Program-made: the position numbers and the translations under genes
Notes under the pieces: model-generated
What the model saw: the letters and a program-made list of their open reading frames with translations, nothing else
Databases searched by the model: none
Told to the model about the DNA's origin: nothing
Assembly: GCF_000524195.1 (NCBI RefSeq)
Contig: NW_020170505.1
Coordinates: forward strand, 158,589-211,972
Length of the DNA: 53,384 nucleotides
Origin: Echinococcus granulosus
Taxonomy: Eukaryota > Platyhelminthes > Cestoda > Cyclophyllidea > Taeniidae
Direction: 5' to 3'
Shown here: piece after piece, positions 1-11,149 of the stretch
How the letters are laid out: every line of letters starts with the position of its first letter
How positions within the stretch are numbered: the first letter of the stretch is position 1

Positions 1-527
1 GTACTCAGGATCTGCCGTAATTACCTCATTCGTCCGTATGTGTCCAGAACAACCACTCTGTAAAACCCATTTTCGCGTGTTTTCTCGAAAATAAATTGCG
101 AGTTATTGATGCTGGTACCTACGCAAAACGAATCTAAGTTGTGCTTGGGTATTTTGATCCTTTTTCTCATATTTGCACATGTTTTGGTGCTGATAAGGTT
201 CTTCCTAATTCTGTGTTAGGTGAACGATGAAAGTGTTGTTTTTTCGGTTGTGTTCTAGCTTCTATGTAAAATTTCGCATTCATTAATTTATTTAATGATT
301 GTGTTTTGGAAACTGTGGATCAAAATATTGGGTAGTATTTTAGCCGAGCCAAATTTACCGTGCAAACTATTGCGTCTTGTGAAGTTTCATGCATATACTT
401 TTTAGAGGCTTCCACTATTAATAGAACGATTTGAGGTGCACTTATTCTATACCGCGTTCTTGCTTTGAAGGAACCTCCGAATCTTTTTTTTTCATCCTCT
501 TTAATTTACCTCCATTGTTTCCGCTAG
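1..527. other. intron sequence upstream of first visible FERM exon
   Basis: AT-rich stretch without a supported exon. It ends in a pyrimidine-rich tract and the acceptor CTAG at 524-527, which begins the first visible FERM exon. The F1 lobe exons must lie to the left of the window. Confidence 0.6.
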
Positions 528-3500
528 ACTGGCCTGCTCTTTCTTCACTCACACTCTCCTGGCGGCGTACTGGGCGCAGTCAGAGCTAGGCGATTGGAAC
601 CTCCACATCGTGGATTCCAGTCCGTCGTCAGAGTACCTGACGTCCCTCTGCCTCGCTGCGCCCCCTCTTGTTGCCTCTTGCGATGACGCCGACGGTGGCG
701 GTTTGTTGGAGGCGGAGGAGCGGCGGTGGAGCGCTTCCCGCACCGGACCGCCTCAACCACCCCCTTTGGTACACCTCACCACGCCCTTCCTTCAACAAGT
801 CGCCTTCTTCCACCGTGCTCTCAGGTGAGCTTGTTTTACCCTTTCTCCCCGTTTTTAAGCGAGGTGCCAAGTAATGCCAAGTCTTACTTTCTGGGAAAGC
901 TTTGAAATGTTGTTCAGCGCAAACACGTTCGAATTAATGACTAAGCTAATAAGTTTACGGATCCACTTTACCTTTGTCTCTTCTTTTTGATTGTTACAAA
1001 AATAACATACAGTCAGACAGTTCAATTTCCCATTGGAGTAAAAAGTAGAAGGATAGATATACCAGCAGACAGAGAAACAGACAACAAATATTACTTGTTT
1101 TTATCAAAGAAAAACAATTCAATTTGAGCACTAATACTTAAGTAGGGCCAGGAAGTAGGGGGCTTAGAATTGAAGTGGATTACAAACTAAGTCGCAATGT
1201 TTTACTTGGGAATTATTTATAAATGTTGGGCAATGGAACCATATTTTATGCGCCGATTTTCTTCATAAGAATGATTGAACTCTAAGCTAGTTAATCCTTT
1301 CTAATCGTTTTTCATTTTCTTTCTTTAATCTCTTTGTTCTTGCTTATTCTCAGCTTCTTGCAACAATAAAATGGTCCAGTTGCTCGTATTATTATTAAGT
1401 TTCGGACTTAATTGAAGAAAAGTCTCATGTCTAAATTATTTCCATGATTATTTCATTATGAAGTATGTTCTCAATACCCATAAGAATGATTCGGATTAAA
1501 CAATTGAGCCGAAATAAATCAAAATGGTCTTTCTACTTCGGACTGTTGGAAAGAAATTAAACACTAGGGTTTTTAAGAAGAAAGTTTTTAGGGACTAAAG
1601 ATGAGGCATTAAGTTAAAGAAAATCGTAGTTGGCGAATTGTTCTAAGCTTCTAGATGCCAGCCTTAACATTATCATAGCCACTCATATTGAAGTATGTTT
1701 GCCTGCTACTTTGTAACTTGAGTAAGATAGAACGATAAAGATAGTTTTATTAAATGACCATTAAAATATGTGACCACCGAGGACCGGTGATGTAGTATTT
1801 TTAAGCGTTTTTTCTTAAAATATACTTGTTAATATGCTCATTTTTCAAGGATTACTCGTTATACATATCTAAAACGGTTCAGAAGATTGAGGCAACCAGT
1901 TAGACGTCCTGCCTTTAACGTGAGATACATAAAGTGTATCTCCTGGCTACAGTGATTCCTGCGACCTTTGGGATAATCTTTTTTTAAAGGGGGAGGGAGG
2001 AGGAATATTGACGTGAATGGTTTGTACTTTTAGGCCGCAAGACTGCATTTGACCGCAAGACATTCTGTCGTTTTTGCTCTAATGACTGGAAAATAGTATG
2101 GAATGAAAAAGTTGCTGGTATACACTTCAAATTTCCCGCCCTCTTCATGCCCGTTTAGGTTAGACGTGTCAAACAAGGGGGATCATTGATCCTCTGACTC
2201 CACTAAGTATCGTTTCAGTTACCTTTGAAAAATTTTAGCACAGTATTTGGCGCAGTCTAGGAATACAGTTATGGATCAAGAGATCGGAACGTATTGTGGT
2301 ATTTTCAAATGATGCCACTGTCACTTTTTAGGAAAAAAAGGATTTTAAAATAACAGTTCCCTTTAATTTATGTTGCAGATGCAGCCATTTTAATCCCTCT
2401 TGACATTAATATTTACTTAATGCCACCATTTAAATAGTATTTGGTTGGATTTTCATCTCAATGAAACAGTCAAATCTTTTTATTCGTTTGTAATTTTTTG
2501 ACGATTTCACCCTAAAAATTATGCAATCTTACTCGTCTACTGTTGCTCTGACGGATTCTTGGGACTCATCTTTTATGCCGACACCACATTATTCGATCTT
2601 CTATTTTTTCCGAACAAAAAATAACCAAGTTAAAAAAATACCAGACCTGTAAATCGTTTGTAATAAAGATGAATTTGTTCTTGGGTTTGTGGTGCGATTT
2701 GTAACTAGAAATACTACTGTTTATTCATTTCAGGGGTTTAATTCCGTCGCGTGCTGATTTACTTTTCCTTCAAACAGCACGAAAATTGGCAACCTATGGA
2801 ATAGATTTTCACCGGATCCAGGTGGGTTTTTGTCCGTTGAATTCGACCATACCCTAAGGGGCATCATTTACCAATGGACAGCGGAGCTTGTTTCCGTTAT
2901 TGTTTGTCAATCCTACAGAAGCGTTTATAGGCTGTAGTACTTTGATCTGTGTATTCTCTTAACTGACGTAAGTGAAGAATACGTTATAATCCTTTCAACT
3001 GTTTGCGCATCTATCCAACAACTATGCTAGTGATCCTTTTGTATGAAATGCTTTCTCAAATTTTGTATTCTGGTCTTAGAAAATTAAAATCTTTAATATT
3101 TAGCACTACACTTTTAAATGCCAAAACTGTAGCACTTATGAATTCCAAATACAATGAGTAGAGGCTTTTTCCCTCGACACAGTCCTAGACTGATTCAAAT
3201 AAGCAGCACAAAAGCTCATAATAGCTAAGTTTCCTCAAATAGATACTCAAGTATTGAATAAAGTAAGTAAATATTCTACCCCTCTGAAGCTTCACCACTA
3301 AAAATCCAAGATTTTTCTTATGTCTCATGTAAGTTGCCTTGTTTTCTCTTGACGAATTGTAGTAGCTATCTGTTATAGTCAGCGAATATTTTTAAAATAC
3401 GACTTCGGTTAAACAGTTTTTGACATTTTATGTCAAAGCACCATCACGTTTTTTAATCAAAGCATTACCATTTGTACAGAACCCTCGTTTGGTTTATTTT

Positions 3501-6500
3501 TTGTTAAAGGTGGTTTCCATGCACCTGCTGGTGGAAATTTTAAGGCTTTGTTAATGTGTAGGGATAATCCCTGGATCTTTGAAGAGAGATGCCTTCGTAA
3601 TATACGCGAAATCCTGAGCTTGTTTGATGCCGTGAAATTGCTTCAAAGCCCCGTAATTTCAAGGCGTCGCCTATTTGGATTGAGCTTACAGTGATGCAGA
3701 TCACGCGCCTTATGTAGATTTTTCCGCAATTTTTTTCTTTTTATTACCAAGTGGTGTTTGCGTATCATTTTCCACTTAGACACTTCTCATTCAATCCTGC
3801 CCCAAAAAAATTTATTCAACTTTCAATCGAGTAAAAAATGCTTAAAGGGCGTGCCTTTTCAAAGCAAATGATTTGTTTTGAAGTTTCGTTTCCAAATCCT
3901 TTCCTATTTACTTGGATCCTTTTTTGCGCGGACAGCTGTGTTTACGTGTGTCAAATCTCCCATAGGAATCACACTTACAATTTGACGCGTTGTTTCTACA
4001 TTTAAGTATTCCTTTTGAATCGCTACCCATTACGCCCTTGTGCATGTGAATGCAAGCGGCAATAGCTGCTTTTCATCTGCTCCATGCAAATACATACTTA
4101 AAATCATTTCTGGTTTCAGAGTTAGCTGTGGTGTTCTTTGTGGTCACGGTTTGTGCAAAATCACAATACAAGGTATAGCAAAGTTATCCTCATGGCTGAC
4201 TAGGTGTTTTTGATGAATTTCATTTTTTCATGGTTTAATTTAATGGGTAATTTAAACATTAATATGCAATACGAACCTTTCTCACCAAATCTTACTACAG
4301 AATGCGACACACTTTTCTTTTGACTGGTTTTAATCCCGGACCAATGGATGCCTATGAAGCGATTGTGGAGTGTGCAATGAGGTTTGGTTCGGGGCATTTC
4401 TCCTCTATGGTTATTTATTAGGTTCATTATTCATCTCCCTCTGAACAGTACAAACCTTTATCAGCTCAGGTTTGCTCTTACATTTGTATCTTTGTGTTTT
4501 TGGGACAACAAGATTTAACTATTGGTGGTTTTGTTTCACTGTTTCTTGAAGATGTTCATGTTTCCTAGACTAAGACCATAAATTAATACTTTTTGTTGTA
4601 CTCAGAATTCAACAAGTTCTACAGTCCACGTGAACTTGACTCGTCGACTTCCCAAAGAAACGGCGATTCAAAGATCCCAAAGTTTATGTCCAAGGGCTGC
4701 AACTAGGTTACAAAGTCCAAGAAGTCTTTCACCATCTCATCGTCTGCTAAAATCTAGCTCAAACAATTCCATTCAAGTTAGTGGTAAGGCCTCTGCCTCT
4801 TTGCCGCATCAAAGGAAGGCGATCTCTTCAATGTGTCTTGCGTTTCACTAATCCAATAGCTTTAAACGGGACGTGTTGCTCGTCTACACTGCCTTCTGAC
4901 AACTCCCAGCAATATCCGTACTTCCTTGGTGTGTTCCACGGCGGAATTTATATCTATCGGGGTCGTCTACGCTTGGAGTATCATCCATGGTCGGCAATCG
5001 TGAAGATGGCCTATCGACGTGCTTCATTCCGACTGTATTTACGGCTTACCAACTCCGAGGTGAGGTCCATATTTTAATGACTCTAGAGCCTGGATTTTAA
5101 TGCACCACATTATTCGGTCTTCTACTTTTAACGAACAAAAAATAACTAAGTTAAAAATTTTCCTTTATTCACAGATCGTTTATGTTAACTATAACGTTTA
5201 CAGTGAGAATTGGACTAATTTAAGGAATCCCAGTTTGATTAGTCACTGTGGCAAGATGAATGAACAGGATAGATAAAAAATCAACCATTTTTTGCAATGA
5301 ATCTCAATTCATGAATCCGGCTCTCATCTCCTAACTTACAAATCCTGTCCTACAACCGTATGCATTCGAAGTTCAATGTAATCAAAAGACGCATTTGTCT
5401 CTTCCCAGGAAATTGCTTTTTTCTGCCATTCCAATCCTTTTTTACATTTCAAATAATGTTTAAACAGATGCAATGTTCGAACTAATTTAGGTAGTTGTTG
5501 AGAACCATTTTATGATTTTTCAAAACCCCAAGTTTATAAGCACATTAAAGGTGCAGAAGTAAAGTGTACCTTCACACAAAGTATGCGCACACATACCATC
5601 ACGTAATGGTCTGAATATCAGGTTTGGCATTTAAATGTGGAAACGGCACTTTAAGTTGATAATTCTGCTTCGTATTTAACCTCTGCTACACATTTTTTTT
5701 TTCAATTTCGCTCTTTGAAAAGATAAAATTCATCAAAACACCTAGTCATCCAAATAACATCACAGCTAACCCTGAAACCAGAAATGATTTTAAGTATGTA
5801 TTTGCATGGAGCAGTTGAAAAGCAGCTATTGCCGCTTGCATTCACATACACAAGGGCGTAATGGGTGGTGATTCAAAAGGGATATTTAAATGTAGAAACA
5901 ATGCATTAGGTTGTAAGTGTGATTCCTATGGGAGATTTGACACACGTACACACACACACACACAGCTGTCCGCGATAAGTATAGGCTATTAGGAATCTGA
6001 AATAGCTAATAACGTCAATTTACGCGTCTTAAGCAGAAGAGAATGACGAATAAGCGAGTGCTGCTGATGTGCTTTGCAGAAGGATGGGATGATTCGCATG
6101 GTCAGGTACGAATGTGGCACAACGGCTCTAGCGAAACGCATCTATCGTTCCTGCGTTGATCACCATGCTCTCTTTCGGTGAGTCTCGGTCTCAACCACCG
6201 ATACCTAACTCCATTTCTTCAACATCTCATCACTTTCAATTACAAACATATTTTTATCTATGCTAATTGGCTTAAACACAAATCCTGGTCATTTCTATGG
6301 TAGGAGGTGCCTACTTTTTAAAATATGTCTTGTAAGGTATGGTTTAAGTGAGGTATTTTCTTAAATCTATCTTTCGACCCTTGAATTTTCCAATAGAGAA
6401 GAAGCACTTTTCCATTTAAGTACTGCACTGGTCGGTCTGGATCATCCTTTAAATCGGAAGCCATTCAGAAGGTGATAATTTTAACGAAAGTGTCATGTAG

Positions 6501-9477
6501 AAATGTTCTTTGATTGTTCTGGGATTCCAGTGTTAGAATGAACCAGATACTACTGGAATATTAGACCCAAATCTTTGGCACAGCATTGGAGTCTTGGGAT
6601 TTATGAGGCAAAACCAATGCTTGGTTGCATTTCTGTCGCACGCATCGAGTTGTTTTCGCCTGTCTAGACGCCAAGTGTACGTGCACAATTTACCCGTGTG
6701 CCAGAAACCATCAATTTCTAAAACAGTTTGAACTATTTTCGAGGAAATTAGAGGATCAGTATTATCAATATTTGCATTTGTGAACTACTTTTTACCTCAA
6801 TATACGAAAAAACAGCAAATAATTTAAAGTTAATACTGACTGATTTCTCATTTCTCACATTTTTAATGTTGGTTAAAGAACGATAGGTAGGTCATAGATT
6901 TCGGCTGTGTGTAGTCTTGCCTGTGAAGTGTACAAGTGACATGCGCGACTTTTTCAAGTAGGTATTTGAGCTACTATGGGTTAGATGTAGTTAAACGTGT
7001 ATGCTTTCCTAAATCTTACCTTTGCATCATATTTTGTCTAGCTACAGTGAAGTCATGGTATCGAGCCTACTAAATGATTTGCCAAATACTTTGAGCGTGG
7101 GTACGTGTAAATACCCTTCACCGTCACCAGCTAGTTGTACCTTTATGTTCGTTCAGCTGAATTTGCATTTATCTTAGATTTTCACTTGTAGTTGAAATCC
7201 AGTGCCAACTTATCAATAGGGGTCATTGAAATCGAGGCAGAAACGTCTTCAAACCACTATTTCGAATCATATTTAGGTGGATTTTGATTTGTGCATTATT
7301 ATAATTCACCTCAACTTTTACCCATTTTTTCAATTGCATTCCTAGCTCCTAGGGTCCGCGTTTTTTCCTCACCATTGACAATTTTTATTTACATCGGAGT
7401 AGAGCAATCTGCAGCGATTTTTTATTTAGGCAAAGGAGTCACTCGATCTAGACCTATTGTGTTTAAAATCCATTAAGTAACAATTTTCTTCGTCTTTTTT
7501 ACCCTATTTAGCAACTGAATCGTTGCATCAAATGGGGGCTTGAACAGTCGTTGTCAAGCTCCTGGCCTGCATAGCTCACGGTTTGATTTCATTTTTCTTT
7601 CCATTTTAGCTCTCCGTCTCTCTTTCTAACCCCATGGTTAAAGTTTTAAAATGCTGTTCTTATAATATACCAATGAATAGGAGATCTTGGAGATGGTGTT
7701 TCAGAAGAATGGGTTTAATTCTCTTGAGAGTCTATTTAAATTTGAGATTTGTGCAAGTCACTTTTTGGTCGTTGTGTTTGGGATTCACGTAAATTAACCG
7801 CTTACGTATTTCTTGGTTCATCATCTACTTATAAATCCACTTTGGTATGGTTTTGATATGGGTTTAAGACACATTCTTTGCTACTCAAATTTTGATTTTC
7901 CTCCTCCCCACAGATTGCATCGATTGGAAGGAGGAGAGAAGGCAGTTTCATGGACCTCTCGAGAGCCCTTTCCGTTTCCCACGAGCACGAAGCTGAGGCG
8001 GCTACACCCTACTACCGCCACTGGCTCCTTATCGCCAACCCCCTCCTCTGCTGCTGCCGTGGTCAGCTCCCCCAACAGCGTCGCGATCTGCACCGCCACG
8101 TCTCTGGATGCCGGACTGCGGCCTCTTAGTGAACCTGACGTTCGGGGGCCACGCGCTGGTGAGCTGTTCTGTTTGTATTCGACTTCACATACATTATTTG
8201 TTCGTAACTCACTTGAAAGGTATCTTGCTATTAACTTCTACTTTAGCTGGATGACCCGGTTTCCTTATCGTACTTTTAGTGGTTGTAAAACTTAATATGT
8301 GAAATTTTACGTAAGATAAGGGAACTGATTTCATTGATGCGCCAGGTGTTGTGGTCGAAATGTGGTAGTGTGTAGCGTAAAGTCACGTCGTAGGGCTGTC
8401 AAGCCTTGCATTGAAAAGTGGAGAAAGAAGCAAAATGTTAACGTATATGGAGCGTCTCTTTAGTATTTACCGAACACTCCTTGCTTTTGATCTGAACGCG
8501 ACTTCTTGTTAAAGAAGGTAGCAGATAGACATTGACGATAAGCCGCAAACTTGTAGAACATGGAGTAGGAGCAAAAGTTAACGTATTTAGCAACTACAAT
8601 TTAATAGTAATGGGTGATAAAGGGTAGAGTAACCGTCTTACTAGACCCTGAAGACTGCCACTGCCCATCCCTACATCATATACCAAATCTTCTGAAGGTA
8701 AAATAGGTCACGAGACATCAGGCTTGTAATGAAGGGGCTATTGTCAGATAGAGAGATGAGGCGTCGGCTGATGACTTTTTGCAGAAGTATCACCACCGTT
8801 GGACCGCCGGAATGGTGTTATTCTCCGCTCAGCGCACAAGCTCTTCCTCCGCCTCTTCCACAAGCATTCCCTCTTGCCACTGCGCAGAGCCTCCCAGCCC
8901 CTCTCCACTCGCCATCTCCACTCCCCTCTGTCCGATCGGGCTCTTGCTCAGGTCTGTATTCACATCACCGTCTATCTGACTGTTTACCCGTCTGACTTAT
9001 GCAGTTTATTTGTCCGTCTCACTTTCTGGAATCTTTTACTGTTTACTTGTTGCCCTACTAATATTATCTATCTCTGTTCGTTACATCATCTGATGGTCTG
9101 TCTACCACGTACTCAACTTTTTGCTAGCTTTGTACAACCCAAGCCGAGTTGATGCTCCGCAATGTGTGTTTTTCATTAGTCAATCACTGGGCGTTGCAAC
9201 ATTTTCTTGAAAGCAGAGGAATTTAATGTGCTACATATGGTAGTCTCATAGTTACTAATCAGCACTATTCGATTTTTTATTTTATTCCTGTTTGTGCCTT
9301 CAGGTAACTAACGGCTCTTCAAACAATCCGAGTTTCATTTCGCTTCAGTTGTTAACTGCACGCTCACTAAAAAGTAGACTTGACTTTGATAGCCCTTTTA
9401 TAGTGTATCTTTGTACCTCCAGCCATCCACAACTGATATTTTCTTCTTCTTCTTCTTCACAACTGCCACAAATGTAG
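528..9477 (+). CDS. FERM-domain (band 4.1 superfamily) protein, 5' partial
   Basis: Spliced gene entering from the left edge; FERM lobe F1 is missing. Exons read by eye: 528-824, 2734-2821, 4606-4783, 4860-5059, 6080-6177, 7914-8158, 8785-8951 and possibly 9304-9477. Reading phases agree at every junction. Exon 1 has the F2 signature LLAAYWAQSELGDW, and exon 2 continues F2 with RADLLFLQTARKLATYG. Exon 4 opens lobe F3 with YPYFLGVFHGGIYIYRG and exon 5 closes it with RSCVDHHALFR, as in 4.1/FRMD proteins. FERM domains tether membrane proteins and phosphoinositides to the cortical cytoskeleton. Exon 3 (about 59 residues, Ser/Arg-rich) plus the start of exon 4 form an insertion between F2 and F3. 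Exons 6-7 are low-complexity Ser/Pro/Arg-rich. The 9304 exon keeps frame after phase 0 and ends in a stop with ATTAAA 15 bases later, but it is AT-rich. The C-terminus may instead be the exons at 15.0-18.6 kb. Family certain; member (FRMD, EPB41, PTPN-like) not decided. Confidence 0.8.
2583..2661 (+). repeat. direct repeat copy 1
   Basis: Begins CACCACATTATTCGATCTTC and contains CGAACAAAAAATAACCAAGT. A close copy in the same orientation is at 5103-5184. It lies just upstream of FERM exon 2 (2734). Confidence 0.7.
3927..4220 (+). repeat. left arm of an inverted repeat (FERM intron)
   Basis: This segment runs from CGCGGACAGCTGTG to CTAGGTGTTTTTGATGAAT-type sequence. It reappears as reverse complement at 5724-5974 with roughly 90% identity by eye. 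The left arm carries about 50 extra bases near 4135-4190. The arms lie in successive FERM introns about 1.5 kb apart, so they flank two exons (4606-4783 and 4860-5059). It could be two copies of a dispersed element in opposite orientation. Confidence 0.85.
5103..5184 (+). repeat. direct repeat copy 2
   Basis: Begins CACCACATTATTCGGTCTTC and contains CGAACAAAAAATAACTAAGT, matching 2583-2661 with few substitutions. It starts about 40 bases after the donor of the FERM exon ending at 5059. Confidence 0.7.
5724..5974 (-). repeat. right arm of the inverted repeat (FERM intron)
   Basis: Reverse complement of 3927-4220. Shared landmarks include the AAATCTCCCATAGGAATCAC block, the GCAAGCGGCAATAGCTGCTT block and the CAGCTGTCCGCG end. 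The copy carries a short AC dinucleotide run (5948-5964) where the left arm has a single ACGTGTG motif. Confidence 0.85.
9441..9458 (+). repeat. TTC trinucleotide run
   Basis: Six TTC units. If the 9304-9477 exon is real, they encode a short Ser run near its C-terminus. Confidence 0.8.
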
Positions 9478-11146
9478 CGCTCCGGGTGTTTATTAAAGGA
9501 ATTGAAGGGTAATCCAGTATATTTTTTACTTAGCCTACAGAGCGTCTAGGAGATTATAGATGCAGGCAGAGCTCCATGGGATCAAAATATTAACCAAACT
9601 CCGAGACTCTATTGCTAGGATGTAGTCAAAATTATCCTGCTGCATTTAGACAAGTTTTAAATATGGCATTTAAGGAGCACTGATCTAGAGTCTGTGATCC
9701 GAAATCGGACATTGTATGTTCTTTATTAACCACACAAGTTTTTATTTATCCGTCTGTTCACGCTGTCAAACTGTCTGCATATCTTAAAGGCTGATTTTTT
9801 GTGGGTGTTTTGTGCGGATTTTGCTCCAAGAATGGGTAATTTGTTGTAAACTTAATTGTTTTTGTGAACGAATGATGAATATTCATTTTTTCACTTGAAA
9901 TCAAAATTTAACACCTACACCAATGTTGTGGGGGTTAGGTACCATATTTTTCTTGTTAAAAGCCCATATCCTTGAAGTTTTGCGCTCAGAAAGGCTGGTT
10001 TACTCCAATTTCGAATAAAACATTAGCCATTTAAGATAGCCAGCAGGGATAACCAAATGATGTTTAATCACAAATTTCAAATGCCTTTTCCAAAGGAACT
10101 CTTCTAACTTATGTTTGGGTTTGATGTACTGAAAAAGGCTACTAATAGGTAACGGTAAAGTTGGTCTTTAAAAGTGTCCTTCCTATTGTATTTATAGTTG
10201 AATAACTAATAAGAGGGAATTTAATTCCTACTGGCTTTATCTGTAGCAGAGCAGAACGAATACTGAACGAAATGTTTATGTTTTACAAGGCTTTCTAAAG
10301 TTTGTTTTCCATATTTCCTTTGACACAATTAGTGGCTAATGAACTTGTAACCATTAGTTGTCTCAGCGTGTCACGTGACAAGTTTGATGCCTTTGCACAG
10401 TAGTGTGCATAAAATTCTCGATTTTGAGATGAAAATGGCTAAAAGGCAGAATGTGCAACAAAAGCTAATAAAGTGAAGATGTTTTTACCAACAAAAAGGC
10501 CAAAACTTCTTGAAAACTAACAGGAATGTGGAGGATTCGTCACAGATGTAATGCGCCGTGGCATGTTTGAAAAGGCAGTCTTTCAGGGAACGTGAATCGT
10601 TACGTTGAAGAAAATAGGTAACTCTCTTACATGTGTAGGTTCATACAGCACGTTAGCTCAGAAATGGTGCTCCATGGTATCCACTTCGTTTGTTCCACCC
10701 AAGCCACGATTATACGAAGGTGTCTATTTCATTGGTTGAGTACTTGAGAGAGAGAGAGCAATCGCTGATAATGCCATGACATTGCCACGAAGTGGTGTAA
10801 TTTGCTTTGAAAGGAAAGTAACGTAGAAGTGGTGGTAGTTCATCAATCTAGTAATTTTCTAAGTTGATAAACGGCATCTTTCTGCTTAAATGTCAGTGCA
10901 CTTATGCATTCGAATGTTTGTCTAAATACTTTATTTATTGGTTTACCAACGATTTATGCGGATGGATGCATGCTTTTTGATTTTATTACACTGTAACAAG
11001 GTACAACACTTTATGTAAAACCTGTTTGCATTCTTTAATCACTTTTCTCTGTCTAGCCATTCTTTTTTGGTATGCTCCATCCAAATGAAGAGGGTTTGCG
11101 GAGTGGGTGTAGACTTATTTTGTAGAACTGATATTTCCCCTTCTAG
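9478..11146. other. intergenic or intronic stretch
   Basis: About 1.7 kb of AT-rich sequence with no supported exon. It holds ATTAAA at 9492-9497, which could end the short FERM transcript, and an AG run at 10746-10758. It ends in a pyrimidine-rich tract and TTCTAG immediately before the SPRY gene. Confidence 0.5.
11141..11146 (+). promoter_or_regulatory. splice acceptor just before SPRY start codon (cis or spliced-leader trans)
   Basis: TTTCCCCTTCTAG lies three bases before the ATG at 11150, and the acceptor TAG is itself an in-frame stop. Either an upstream non-coding exon is cis-spliced here or, as flatworms do for many mRNAs, a spliced leader is trans-spliced. The sequence alone cannot tell which. 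Confidence 0.45.
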
Positions 11147-11149
11147 TCG

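Noticed and set aside
1881..1960. tRNA-like or SINE-like stretch around GTTAGACGTCCTGCCTTTAA
   Set aside because: No cloverleaf or proper A and B boxes could be drawn; no poly-A tail or flanking duplication.
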